This document shows, piece by piece, positions 1 to 10,911 of a stretch of DNA of 64,000 bases; the first letter of the stretch is position 1; every line of letters starts with the position of its first letter. Origin of the DNA: Branchiostoma lanceolatum (lineage: Eukaryota > Chordata > Leptocardii > Amphioxiformes > Branchiostomatidae); assembly GCF_035083965.1 (NCBI RefSeq), contig NC_089736.1, positions 3,705,001 to 3,769,000 on the forward strand, in the 5' to 3' direction. A program made the position numbers and the translations under genes. A model generated the notes under the pieces. It searched no databases. It had not been told where the DNA came from and worked only from the letters and a program-made list of their open reading frames with translations.

Positions 1-15
1 TTGTCTGTATGTTTC

Positions 16-46
<31 letters not shown>

Positions 47-190
47 GTGTGTATGTATGTATGTGTGTGCGAGTGTGTATGTATATATTGGTGTGTGTGT
101 GTGTATTTGTACGTTTTATGTGTGCCTATATGCGTGTGTGGCTGTGGATTTGTGTGTGTCTGTGTAGTGTATGAGTGAGTAGTGTATGTT
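1..190. repeat. TG-rich microsatellite
   Basis: Almost pure alternating TG with short GC and TA variants. It is simple sequence with no coding potential. Similar short GT tracts occur at about 2075-2102 and 51590-51655. Confidence 0.9.
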
Positions 191-251
191 TTATATATAT
201 TTGCGGCTTTTCTGAAATTTCTGACACCATTTGTGCGTAATGTATACGAAG

Positions 252-380
252 ATGAACCTAGACCAGCCGACGTTTAAAAAGAGCGTAAGATATTATAAGA
301 ATATAGTAATGATTGCTGATGAAAACGAGAAAGTCATCACAAAGTTAGAAGAAGACAAAAATGGCCGAAATGCCTCATAA
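252..380 (+). CDS. Possible 3' coding exon, unidentified
   Basis: A 42-codon open frame beginning MNLDQPTFKKSVRYYK and ending EEDKNGRNAS before TAA. The composition (charged, with spaced hydrophobics) looks more like protein than the surrounding AT-rich sequence, and the frame is open a little upstream (MYTK...). It could be the last exon of a plus-strand gene that starts before the window. I see no convincing acceptor; the best AG lies just before the ATG without a good pyrimidine tract. I do not recognise the sequence, and a chance frame cannot be excluded. Confidence 0.25.
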   Translation: MNLDQPTFKKSVRYYKNIVMIADENEKVITKLEEDKNGRNAS

Positions 381-539
381 GGGTAATACTTTTATTCATA
401 TTTCGACAATATTTTACTGAGAAGATGTTTCGCACATACTAGTATTCGAAAATTGGTACTACTGATATCGCACCCATATGCAAATATGACGTTTTCCGAA
501 AAAAAACGAAACATTTTTTACTGAATCAATAAACTCACA

Positions 540-730
540 TGATATAAGAATATTTATACATGTCATCAAAATATCCAAGAAAATTCTTCCACATTATTCC
601 GTTGTTAGTATCTGATTCATCCCAATCAATGTAAAAAAAATTGTTATTAGTCATTACCCTCTTAGATCTACAAATTAAAGATTCGAAAATGAACCTCTGG
701 GCCTCCATATCAGTGTGTTTATCGTTATAG
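540..730 (-). CDS. Possible coding exon on minus strand, unidentified
   Basis: On the minus strand an open frame of about 60 codons runs through MEAQRFIFESLICRSKR and then FFYIDWDESDTNNGIMWKNF to a TGA. It has aromatic and acidic clusters that look protein-like. A GT follows the RSKR codons, so the exon might end there instead. No family was recognised. It may be a piece of a mobile-element protein or of the minus-strand gene suggested by the exons at 1.85-2.5 kb. Confidence 0.25.
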
Positions 731-1060
731 AGTGTCTTTCGGGAGTCTTTTTACTTTGTCGTGTCATTGAATAATGGCCCTTGTTGTATATAGTACCTAT
801 GTCCAAGGAGGTTAACCTCCTGCTATGTCTTGTGCTTCAACGCTATTGTTAACGCCTTTATTTGTGCCTTGAAACCGCTTGTATTGCATATTGTTCAGTC
901 ACTAGGGCTAGCCCTTCGTTCAGACTTCGGCTGGGCAGCACATGCTGTATGTCTTTATACAGACGCTTAAATAGATCAAACGTAATCATCGCTATGTCTT
1001 GCAGCGGAGGGGGAGGGGGTGTCTTGAGATCCAGCGCCCACACGAGATCTCTGGCATTAA

Positions 1061-1295
1061 GGGCCCTGTCACACTTGTGCGTATATGCAAGTCCGCATGA
1101 CTTTCGTATTACCAAGTTTTTGCTTTAGGTTAAGTTTCCAGCCGAAGAAGTAATTTCTTTGGTTCGATAACTAGGCAGCTCAACGGTGGGTCAAAGTAGA
1201 AAACAACTTTCTCCCCGCAAGGTTTACTTAAACCAAAAAAATGTTACTGCGGAACTCATGCGGACTTGTATATATGCACACGTGTGACAGGGCCC
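1061..1295. mobile_element. MITE with long inverted ends and TAA target duplication
   Basis: The element starts GGGCCCTGTCACAC and ends with the complement GTGTGACAGGGCCC. The inverted ends continue for about 45 bp (both contain TGCAAGTCCGCATGA-like sequence). It is flanked on each side by TAA. Length is 235 bp with no coding capacity. A 3-bp TWA target duplication is typical of PIF/Harbinger-derived MITEs; that family assignment is inference. Confidence 0.8.
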
Positions 1296-1773
1296 TAAAG
1301 ACACTCATCCTGGTGACGTCTGTATTCACATCAATACACAGCCTGCAAAACAGGAGGAAACGTAGTTAGCGTAAGACACAAGTCAATCTCGAATAGATGA
1401 ATAGTTGGATTTTTTAGTTCCACAAATGTATTTATGCCATAATAATTTTCACAAGTCGTAGATGTTTTGATATACATGGGGCGATTAGTTTATCCCAGTA
1501 CACTATCATTCTGGCCTTTTTTTCTTTAACCTTGTCATCACTTTGTTTGAACGTACCAAAGAAGCACACATAGCCTCCAGTAGGTTCTTTAATAGTATGT
1601 CGACATCAAAGCTCAATACAAATCATATAGAAATTGACCCCTATGCCTTAGTACATGTAACAAAGTCTAGACGATGGAAATTCCACCAATTTTTGTAAGA
1701 ACCCATTCTAAACCCATACTATACACTCTTAAATTAGGTAGATTATTCCTTAGATACATATAGAATTGTAGTG

Positions 1774-1832
1774 ATGTACCAGCCATACTTTGTACCTTGT
1801 ACAATTGTTGCACAATAAAGTTATCTATCGAT
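1774..1832 (+). repeat. Retroposon 3' end carrying AATAAA
   Basis: Contains ATACTTTGTACCTTGTACAA followed by TTGCACAATAAAG. Close relatives lie at about 47604-47660 (minus) and 51795-51845 (plus), each ending in the same AATAAA motif. Repeated identical termini with a polyadenylation signal suggest 3' ends of a non-LTR retroposon family. Confidence 0.6.
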
Positions 1833-1848
1833 GTAACATTAGCAAAGC

Positions 1849-2012
1849 TACCTTTGCATCCTTTTAATTTTCCTTTCTTCTCCTTCTTGTCCTTCTTTTT
1901 CTTCTTCTTCTTTTCCTCTTTTTGGGGCTCTTCTACCTCTTGCGTTTCTTCTGCTTCTTGTGGCTTGTCTGCATCATAGGGCAAATAAGGGTACGTCATT
2001 GATGAAACCTGG
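1849..2012 (-). CDS. Lysine- and glutamate-rich exon candidate
   Basis: Minus-strand frame MTYPYLPYDADKPQEAEE followed by a Glu-rich and then a long Lys-rich run. It is bounded by an acceptor-like site (TTTCACCAG) and a donor (GCAAAGGTAGCT). The low-complexity charged tail resembles linkers of nuclear or cytoskeletal proteins. It may belong with the exon at 2326-2515, but the simple join of the two is out of frame, so another exon or a different boundary would be needed. No family identified. Confidence 0.45.
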
Positions 2013-2325
2013 TGAAACTATTCACGAATGTTGCTGACAACCTTCTTGGTGCAATTATTTGATTATATATGTGTGTGCGTGTGCGTGTGTGTGTGTGTGT
2101 GTAAATGGAGAAGACTTATTATACTGCACTAGTGTGCTGGTGTAAGAACATCACAACAAAGCATGTGAAGATTCAATGAATACAGTTAATTGATACACTA
2201 GCTAACATTGAGTAAATCCAGCTTCTCCTCGCTTTTGAGTTATAAAAGAAATTTAAAAAAAACAGATATGTGTTTTGATGGGAGTTATATAGAAAACTTC
2301 GGAGTGAGACAGCATCAGAGTATCA

Positions 2326-2515
2326 TACCGGAGTTTGTGAAGAGTGAGGAGTTCACGGTGTTGTCCGAACTCTGACTGGACGCGTCAAGTCTGTCGTCAT
2401 AGTTCCCAGAATCCCCTTCGATGTCCAGAACCCCCTCAAGTTTGGGGAAGGTCGAACCCTCCTCCATGACTACCGGGCCAATGTCCTCAACTGCCACCCC
2501 AGACTCCGCCGCCAT
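2326..2515 (-). CDS. Acidic first coding exon candidate
   Basis: Begins with ATG in a strong context (AAGCCATGGCG) and reads MAAESGVAVEDIGPVVMEEG, continuing as an acidic, Ser/Asp-rich segment to a donor (CTCCGGTATGA). An acceptor-like CGCATAG lies just upstream, so a 5' untranslated exon is likely. The CpG-rich patch with AAGATGGCGGGC near 3.25 kb on the same strand would suit its promoter. Protein family not recognised. Confidence 0.5.
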
Positions 2516-3199
2516 GGCTTATACTATGCGAGAAATTGCTGTAAATAAGAAAAAAACCTCCGTCAATAATTTCATCAGGTTGGCGAATGACTGAATAGCA
2601 ATGTTCTTTTATTCACAACCAAGTATTTACAAGAGCCGACGTTTCGATGACTGTCTGCAGGATAGAGATGTCTCAAATCAGTGTGGCGGATTTATGTAAC
2701 CCGGCGGATTAATTTTAATGGAGGTTGTCTCCTGAAAACATTGGTTTTCAGCCCTCAAATGCTTATTGCCACATTTTAGCATAGCTAAAGTGACGTTAGA
2801 AATACCCTTCCTCCCAATTCGGACCATAACACATATACTATTTTCAACCCATTTCGAGGCACGACGCGTTCATGCGCCTACTTGAAGAACAATCGCATTT
2901 TCTTTAAGTAATCGCACGATGCATCCATAAGTCATGATTCAGCCCTTTTCTTTACTCTGTGTACCTTAAGCTGAACGTTGTAGACAACTCACCTTCTAAT
3001 CGTGACAACTTTCAGTGTTTTAAATGTAAGTGCACAGAAAAATTAGAACAGCTTTTACTGTTGACAAATAGTCAGTCTTACCTCCTGAATCTTCAGAAGA
3101 AAATCGCCAAGACACAATGATTTACCTGGACGCCTGTACTTTGTGTATCTTAACAGGTGTGTTCTATGTAGAAGTGTCTCACCTGTACCTTAAGGCTGC

Positions 3200-3285
3200 T
3201 TGTCGTCTTAAGCGGTTGAACCGGCCGGGCGAGTGAGGTGGTGCGGATGTGCGCCCGCCATCTTTGATTTGCTGTGTGTCTAATT
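3200..3285 (-). promoter_or_regulatory. CpG-rich promoter-like patch with YY1-type motif
   Basis: A GC- and CpG-rich island in AT-rich surroundings. On the minus strand it contains AAGATGGCGGGC, which fits the YY1 consensus often found just downstream of transcription starts. It lies upstream of the minus-strand exon candidate at 2326-2515. Its role is inferred from motif and position only. Confidence 0.4.
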
Positions 3286-3289
3286 TCTC

Positions 3290-4369
3290 TCAGTTCCGAT
3301 GCTGAGAACCTTTAGGTTTAGGAACACCACGATACCGTGTCTTGTCCAGTTACTGAATAACTGATCTCGTTTTTCTTACCTGTACATATGGTGTAAATCA
3401 TAGCTTAATTCAGCGTTTTTGTACCTGCAACGGTATGTTATTGATTGTGTAATTTTACTGTGATTTTAATACTGAAGTAAACCAGTCATTCATTCATTCA
3501 TTCTAGTATCTAATTAACCTTCTTCAGCTGTAACCTTGAAATATTGGGAGGGTTTGGCGAACGAAAGCCAAACATGGCTGAGTTCATCGAGAAAGCCTCA
3601 CAATACAATGCAGCTGTTTACACCATAGTTACACTGCAGCTCTATTTGGTTCTAGAGCCACGCCTATACCAGAAAGGGTAGTGATGCAACCATTAGGCTT
3701 ATCCTAGTTTCTTATCGCAAAGCATAGCACATTACGTAATGGCGTTCCAAAAGGGAACGACCTGGAGTTGTATTAAATGCACACAATTCGAAAGTTATAT
3801 TGCGCAGTCTACTTCACTCATTGATCTATCGACACTCCCATATTAGAAGGAAGTCACCTTTGTCATCTCAATAGTTTCACTCATAACAGTATCATTACTC
3901 CGGGAAGGAGGATGTCCTTCTGCTGGGAGTATTGGAAATGCTTTTGTTTGCGCGTTCGCAGCTAGAACTCACGTCGTATTGGTGTGTAACTTGGCATATC
4001 GTTTGCCAGGTTTGGCGTGGTAATGCACGATGTCTTTGATACACTGTAACTGCTTTTATCGTCAATGTAGTATCGTAATTGCACCCCTATATTGACGCGC
4101 ATGTGGTACTGCCCTCCCATAGGGTTCATGCTGTAAATCCGTTCCGCATCGCTGAATGTTGTAAGCAGATACAGGGTAGATTCTTTCGCTACTTGTTGTC
4201 TTTAGATTGATGATGTGAACATACAAGTCGGACGAGTTTGTACAGAAGCGATTCCGTGGTTTATCAATACTGACATGTGTCTAGCAGCGTCGTTCGATTT
4301 GTGCCTCCACTGTATTGAGATGTGCTCTATGTCAGTTTATTTTCAACAAATCAAATATGAAGGACCTGT
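3290..4369. other. No gene seen
   Basis: AT-rich sequence with a short CATT microsatellite near 3487-3503. I see no convincing exon, RNA gene or bounded mobile element. Confidence 0.5.
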
Positions 4370-4833
4370 CACTCGTTAAATCTATATAGCTTGTCGTCAT
4401 TGCATGGCTCTGTGTGCAGTACCAGTGCCTTCCGCTGGTGGAGCGTCTGTAACGAGCGATACTCCTCGGTCACCATCTTAATCTTATGGATGACATCCGT
4501 GCGCGCATTGATTTTCGCCTGTTGTCAAAAAAAATAAAAAAATCACCTCCTCCAAGGCTACACGGAACTCCGGAACTTGCTGACTTAGATTGCCGCAAAA
4601 GGCTAGCATTGTGCCGGCTTATCGGAAAACTTGGGCTTGTCGGTAATGTTATGATTGCGATCGCTTCTTACTGACCCATAGTAATGGTATTTTATCTTTC
4701 GCCCGTCTTTGCCCTTTGAAAACGGGTAGAACCCGTACAAGTGGATCTGGTCGCACAGACTGGCCGATAACACGAACAAGATGGTTCCCGTCGACGGTCG
4801 TTTCGGCTTGATTTCTGAATTCTGGTCTCGCAC
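4370..4833 (-). pseudogene. Orphan copy of ST8Sia last exon, interrupted
   Basis: On the minus strand the sequence encodes NSEIKPKRPSTG, then an S motif (LSASLCDQIHLYGFYPF) and motif III (KYHYYGSVR), nearly identical to the last exon of ST8Sia-b (14643-14916). After the codons for NHNIT about 165 bp of unrelated sequence intervene (about 4481-4647). The match then resumes with EEYRSLQTLHQRKALVLHT and ends TEPCNDDKLYRFNE before TGA. No L-motif exon or signal-anchor exon is visible upstream on this strand to 6.5 kb. It is therefore a partial, inverted copy broken by an insertion, and presumably non-functional. Confidence 0.85.
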
Positions 4834-4989
4834 CCCAACCTATTATAAGCCACCGAGTCTTCTCTGTCCTAATCGCAAATAGTATTTGCTATAATAGGTT
4901 TGGATACCACGCTAGCTTACGAGCTTGAAAACATACACGGGAACGTCCACTACAGATTTGCCATTCTGAATTGTTGGGCTCCAGGCATC

Positions 4990-5275
4990 TAGAAGAAACT
5001 GTGTTCTTGTGTCAGTCAACCATAACGATAAACGCACTACTCCCGCAGTTCAACTCGGAGAAGCAGGTAGCAGCAACGCTCAAGTGGAGTGCTCAAGTTG
5101 GCAATCTGGTCTTGTTGTTTGGGCTGCTGACTTCGCTAGGTACATAAAGGATGAGGTCGTTGCTAAGAAGAAGTCGTCACGCTTTAACGGTGTTTAAACG
5201 TTAATGGACAACGTTATAAGTCGAGTTAAGCTGCTTGAGGCATGTGTTCACTGTTGTTAGTCCAGCAGGAGAAAC
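4990..5275 (+). repeat. Dispersed repeat shared with 12.84-13.2 kb
   Basis: Contains GTGTCAGTCAACCATAACGA and continues through a shared 3' part (TTTAAGCGTTAATGGACA-like). A second diverged copy is at about 12835-13200, inside intron 1 of ST8Sia-b. A short open frame here (from 5009) is a by-product of the repeat. Confidence 0.7.
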
Positions 5276-5318
5276 CAGAAAAATCTCATCTCATCTCGTA
5301 GCTAGCACAACCTGTACA

Positions 5319-5573
5319 TAATGGACCGTTCTAGTCGAACATCATATCGAACATAAAGAACACCCTGTTCTATGTTCTATCATAGCATTTTCTTTGGTCC
5401 GCTGCGAAAGGGTTTCAGAGCCAAAAAATCTCACTGACAGAAGTCAGTCCGCACTAGCGACAGCCAAGTGGCGGCGGCCGTTTTTGTCCGTCAAGGGCTG
5501 TTTTTGACGGAGGTGTTCGAAATAGAACAGGGGGCGGGGCTTATGGTGTTCAACTGGAACGGTCCATTAGCCC
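5319..5573. mobile_element. MITE, GGACCGTTC family, copy 1
   Basis: Inverted ends GGACCGTTCTAGTCGAACA and TGTTCAACTGGAACGGTCC, with an interior containing AGGTGTTCGAAATAGAACAG. A shorter relative is at about 38644-38764. About 255 bp and non-coding; the family name is unknown to me. Confidence 0.75.
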
Positions 5574-5574
5574 A

Positions 5575-6492
5575 CTATCAAAGAATGATAGCTTGATTGC
5601 TTCTACTTCCCACCCTTCTCAGCCTCGATTTCTTCCTTAGTTGTCAGATGGGTTTTCTCTGTAGTTTCTACGTGTTTCACTTTGCTCTAGTCAAACTCAG
5701 AAACTGCTGCTGCTGTCAGGGCACCCCTATCGTGGTGCATGGTCTCAGTGTCAGGCTTCATGTCCTTGACAATGTTCTCTGCGTGCTCTAAAGGCAACAA
5801 AAGAAATATAAGTGGCAAAATATGGGAATAAAATAAAATAATGCTAAGATCTTTATGGTAGTAACATTTACTAACACTGTTGAGCACATTTGCGTAATAA
5901 CTTTATACTTTGATCATTCTATAGCTAAAACCGCGCAAAAACGTGCTGTACGATGATCCTTTTAGTTTCGCGAGCCTGCAAAAACCCCGGCGACGATTTG
6001 CAGCGAGATCTCACATCAAAACGGTTGACAGCGTATTTTTGCATCATGGACGTCGCTTTACATTGTGATAGTGTTGTTTGAACGAATGAAATGAACGAAT
6101 CATGTATAGAAATGACTAAATAAATCGACCTTAAAAATCCTATTTTCGGGCCCTAACACTGGGGCCCCATTAAGGTCATAACAACGATCACACGATTCAC
6201 CATTCTGCCCAAGGCTGAGTCTGTACGGGCCAGGTTGAACCCGTCGAGCGACTTTGAATCCGGTACACAAAGGGCCGGGCCGCGGGATAATCCATTTTCA
6301 AACAGGAATTACTTTGGAAAAGTTCATTGTTGTACGGATTTTATTTTGGAATAGGACATCACTATTGTGGCTTACTTGTGGAATAGTAAATTTTTGACCC
6401 GGCAATCGGTTTTGGCATGTCTTCCTTTTTCTAGCAAAGGTTGACTTTCTAGCGCTCTCTTTCTAATTAACATGTGAAAACCCCGCCACTAA
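5575..6492. other. Upstream region of ST8Sia-a
   Basis: No further exon or bounded repeat recognised. The region directly precedes the first coding exon of ST8Sia-a and should hold its promoter and any 5' untranslated exon. No TATA box or Initiator stands out. Confidence 0.4.
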
Positions 6493-9400
6493 ATGTTCAT
6501 CACCCAAGGTCTTCACTGCCAGATGTCTATCATGATGGCGGAAAGAAAGGCTTGTTTTCGACTGATGGCCTGTGGGATACTTGTGGCGTTTGTTGTGACC
6601 ATTCTGATAAGTCTAAAGGCCGAACAGCCTCTATATCAAATTGTACTGAGGAACAAAGCTTGGGGGGATACAGGCGCAAAATACAATTTCAATACATCGG
6701 AAGTTGAACGGATAAGGTAAGGTCTTTTTTGTTCATGCGGAAGGAAAAGATGTTTGATTAAGGTACATTGTCCTTGGTCGTTGTTTTCATTTTGATTGCG
6801 ACAGAATTAGGTGTTAAAACTATCTTTGGAGTAGGGTGTAGGTTTTGGGACATACGTTTGGCTTATAATTAGTCGATGAAACACAAGCTCTCAATGACAT
6901 AATGACAATGATCTTAATTGCATATCCATGCCCAGAGTTTGTAATTGTGTAAAATATGTAATGAAAACAGAATCGGTAACTCTTGAATTCAAACCACAGG
7001 GAAGGAAAACCTTTCAATGAAACTCAGAGAAGACAACCCTGCACAGAAGTCCTAGGGAAAAACCCTAGCACAGAAACCATAGGGAGGATGAGACACCCCT
7101 GTTATTGTTGAAGGAGTCCTAAACTCCAGAGGGGGGAGCCATTTTCCAATAGATAATGATTTTAGGAAGTAAAAATGAATACTTATTACAGCATACGATA
7201 AAGTAGCCACTAGTCCCGTGCGCATCAAAAAGCATTGAGTATTCTACTAACTTTCCCAGGTGATCCTCTATTTTCTAATTAATCAGATTAAAAAAAAACA
7301 TCAGCCTATGCCTGAATACAATGTACCTGACAAGGCCTGACAAAAGATAGGTTACACAAAGAATGTCAGGGGGGGGGGTAAGAAAAATTTGTGTTCCTTT
7401 ATATCTTATTAACAACTGGCCTTCTTATTGTGCTTAACCCCCCTCATTCATGCCAAAAATATTCACGATGAAGGAAGTGAGTATACGTATAGGGAATACA
7501 TGGGTAGGGTCTGCATGGGTTTAGCGAGTTACATATCATTTTACAAAACACACCTTGTGTAATTCACCACAAGCGGAATTCTGTAAAAAGTCGGCTGGCT
7601 ATGTAGTCATTGATACATAATCTAGTGGAAAATGATACTCCCTTCTAGAGTTTAGGACTCCTTTAAAAAGGGCATAGGGAGCACACCCTAGCCAAAAAAG
7701 CCAATGTTAATGGCCCCTGCAATAATAAGCAATTTTCTAAATTTGTACAATAGCAAATGTATTGTTATTATATTATGTACTAATGTATGTGTGAATAAGA
7801 AATGAAAAAAAAACATATCCATACCTAGAGGGCCTGATGCAGTATGTCCATACCCTGGAGTTTGTGGACGTTCACCTCGAAACCGGGAGACATTAAAAAA
7901 CGACATGTGCCAATGAGTCTTTGCTACTATGAACATCAGTCCAAAAGAAGCGTGAGATTCCTTGTCACCGTTGAAATCAGTCACCACACACAGTCTCCGA
8001 CACACCATGGTAATGGACAGTTCCCAGGCTGAAAATGATAGATCTATGTTCGCACCTATGCATGAATCAAGAGGTGTTGGTCATCAAGCTACTATAGCTG
8101 TAGTGGCCTGTCCTGTGGAAAAATAGCTAGAACAATTTACTAAGGTTGATGTAGGCTTAGTTTGACTAGCCTCCACCAGGCCCTCCTACGGGCATATGGA
8201 TCGTAGAATTCGGCAGAAAAAGAAATAATTAGCCAGTAGAGTCAGTCCACGGTGAAGATCACATTTCGCCCGCGGAGCCTGCAAATGAAACCCTGGCAAA
8301 TATTCTCCCTATACTATAGCCGGCGTAGTTAGTCTGGTAGAGACTATAGTTTGACGATTTAGCAACTGCTAGTAGCCTACCGTCCCGTTTAACAATCTGA
8401 AGTCTAAAAAGGCAGTTTGTATTGGGTAGTACATGTGATAGCAGTATGTTTTGGGCGACTTTGTTCTTTGATGAATTCAAACACTTCTTTTTTCTGTTCT
8501 TTATAGACAGTGGGTTATGACGTACTTTAACCCCGACACAGACCTCAGCATCATTAAGTCTCAAGCACATCTTGGACAAGGACTCGAGCACGAAATGAAA
8601 ACTACAAAGAAGTTCAAAATCGGCAAATATTTCTATAAGCTAATTCCCGAATCACCCCCTCTTCTGGGCAAGCACTTCCGGTCTTGTGCAGTGGTGGGGA
8701 ATTCTGGAATTCTCCTAGACAGCGGTTGTGGTCCTCAGATCGACTCTGCAGACTTCGTGTTCAGATCTAACCTGGCTGCTATTGAAGGGTTCGAGAATGA
8801 CGTGGGGACAAAATCTAACTTCACCACCATGAATCCTTCTGTTCTTAAGCATGATTATAAAGGATTCAGTAAAAATGACAAGCTAAAAGAGAAGTTTATA
8901 AACCGACTGCGTCTAATCCGAGACCAGATTCTGCACATACCTGCTTTTGTATCGCATGGCAGCGATCAATACACGCAGTATACTAACATGATGATAGTAA
9001 AACGTCACTTACCAATCAAACTTTCCTACGCACCGAGGAATGTCAATGCAAAGATGACAGCGTAAGTTTTTTTGTTTTGTTTTTTGTACATTTTAGAATT
9101 CATTACAGGATAGCATTTACATTCATCATGTGATTGTAAAATACTCACAGCAAGTTGGTTTCGTTTGATAAACTGAGAAGCCTTTCTGGTAATCGCAGTA
9201 TGTACCACTGCACGAAATGGCCTCGGATCCTGACGTATACTGAGGTATCCTGACGTGATCCGGAACCTAAGATCCGGAAGAATCCGAACGGATCTGGGGC
9301 CGTATATTTCTCGGCAGACTAATGGGCATCCAAATATTGGGACTCAAGGTACCACTAACACAACTCAAATATGCAAGTAGTAACGTTACCTTGAGTCCCA

Positions 9401-9878
9401 ATATTCGGTGCCCATTAGCCTGCCGAGAAATATACGGCCCCAGATCCGTTCGGATTCTTCCGTATCTTAGGTTCCGGATCACGTCAGGATACTTTAGGAT
9501 ACGTCAGGATCCGAGGCCATTTCGTGCAGGGTACTGTTTCTTCTTTATAGCTGTATAGCAAGTGAAACTGCCTTACATGTTTAAGATACCTTTTACTGCC
9601 TTAGGTTGTGGCAGAATTCAGAATTCAAGCCGAAACGACCATCGACGGGAAACAACTTGTTCGCGCTGGCGGCCTGTCTGTGCGACCAGATCCACATGTA
9701 CGGATTCTACCCGTTTTCTGAGGACGAAAAAGGGCGGAAGATAAAATACCATTACTACGGAAACATAGGAAACCTTCCTAAGCACGAAATGCCCGAAGAG
9801 TATCGCGCGTTTCTGACTTTCCACCAGCGGAAGGCACTGGTACTGCACACAGAGCCTTGTAATGACGACACACTCTAG
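6493..9878 (+). CDS. ST8SIA: ST8Sia-type alpha-2,8-sialyltransferase, copy a
   Basis: GT29 enzyme of the Golgi that adds sialic acid from CMP-sialic acid onto sialylated glycans. Coding exons: 6493-6716, 8507-9061, 9605-9878. All junctions are GT-AG and both introns are phase 2; the sum is 1053 nt, 350 residues, the usual ST8Sia length. Residues about 24-41 form a signal anchor (LMACGILVAFVVTILISL). The L motif begins at about 133 (RSCAVVGNSGILLDSGCG), the S motif at about 271 (RPSTG...CLCDQIHMYGFYPF). Motif III is KYHYY (His 309) and VS is H320-x4-E325. Cysteines in L and S that form the family disulfide are present. Translation could also start at the ATG ten codons later (MSIMMAERK). Intron 1 holds a MITE and intron 2 a fold-back. 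The exact ST8Sia subtype and acceptor cannot be told by eye. Confidence 0.93.
7112..7665. mobile_element. MITE-like element in ST8Sia-a intron 1
   Basis: Starts AAGGAGTCCTAAACTCCAGA and ends with the complement TAGAGTTTAGGACTCCTTT; the inverted ends extend about 35 bp (both contain ATTTTCC). About 550 bp, AT-rich, with no transposase frame. The family is unknown. Confidence 0.65.
9206..9530. mobile_element. Fold-back element in ST8Sia-a intron 2
   Basis: Two arms of about 140 bp, nearly perfect complements, separated by a short loop around 9350-9390. The ends read CACTGCACGAAATGG and CCATTTCGTGCAGG, and GTAC occurs at both borders. It lies in the 543-bp intron before the S-motif exon, so the pre-mRNA would carry a long hairpin. 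Confidence 0.8.
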
Positions 9879-10349
9879 ATTTAAAGAATGATTTGTTTTT
9901 TGGCTGATAAACGAACTAGACATATGTGCATAAAAGCACATCTCGGTGCAGTAGATGTACGAATTGAACGGCACGGTTATACATATCACGTTGGTGAATC
10001 ACGGAATCTCTTCTGTATAAAATGACGTTGAACTTGTCTGTTCACAGAATCTAAAAGCAGAATGATATTATTGAGTCAAACTGTTGAAATGTCAAAGGTT
10101 ACTTCCGATATGTGAGTGCCGATGGATTAATGAGTTAATCTGACTGTGCAATTTGATTTTCAATTTTTGTGCATCTGGGTAAACACATATTATATAATGG
10201 CGACATCATCAGTTGTAATTTAAGATCATTACCATTTAAAACGCCATTGTCGTTATTAAGTTTATCAAGGAAACAAATGCTGGCGTCAAGACATAGGCGT
10301 TTTTGTAACCACACCTAAACATACAAGTTCTTGGTGCCATAGACGCACT

Positions 10350-10355
10350 AATAAA
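10350..10355 (+). terminator. Polyadenylation signal candidate for ST8Sia-a
   Basis: AATAAA about 470 nt after the stop codon of ST8Sia-a, the first canonical signal in that direction. Use is inferred from position. Confidence 0.5.
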
Positions 10356-10737
10356 GATCACTCTTAAAAATCAGTTCAGGTCGGTCTTACGCAGCTTGTT
10401 CGTGTATTATAAAACTGGTGTGTCACGCCTTAGGGCAGTTTAACGGTTATACAAAACTAACAATGCTTCACCCAAGTACGTCACTGAAATAGTCGCCTTA
10501 CTTTGTGACCTCAGGCGTATTTTGGTGAACTATTGCACCCTTAACCTTTCACTGTTACATAACAACAAAGACCGAATCAGTTACGTAAGGTATTCAATAA
10601 ATAAATAAAACAAATAAACAAACCAACATAGGGTAACATTTGCTCGCACAGTTAGGTAAATCAATATCTACATCTACATTACGTTACCCCCAAATAACCC
10701 CTTAAGGGGCAAAGTAGGGGGGAGTTGAGGTCCCGGG

Positions 10738-10911
10738 CTAAGTCGGGCAGGCCTCCAGCCTGGCACGGAACGACTCAACGGTGGGAGCCGTCGCAACCAG
10801 GGCGTTCCACTGTGGGATAGTACGGGGAAAGAAAGAGTGTTTATATGTGTCGGTTCCTGCGTGGATGGTGTAAAACTTGAGGTCGTGGCTCCCCCGGTTT
10901 GTTAGGTAAAC
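10738..10911 (-). mobile_element. LINE fragment, reverse transcriptase C-terminus
   Basis: The minus strand encodes FYTIHAGTDTYKHSFFPRTI followed by PQWNALVATAPTVESF and ends ACPT before TAG. The pattern SFFPRTIPQWNAL is the typical end of ORF2 in CR1/L2-like non-LTR retrotransposons. The 3' flank (10660-10737) ends in ATGTAGATGTAGAT-like repeats. The copy is heavily 5'-truncated. A related piece is at 54665-54800. Confidence 0.75.

Noticed and set aside
8259-8591. Minus-strand 110-codon frame overlapping ST8Sia-a exon 2
   Set aside because: Antisense shadow of the intron and exon; the plus frame carries the sialylmotifs.
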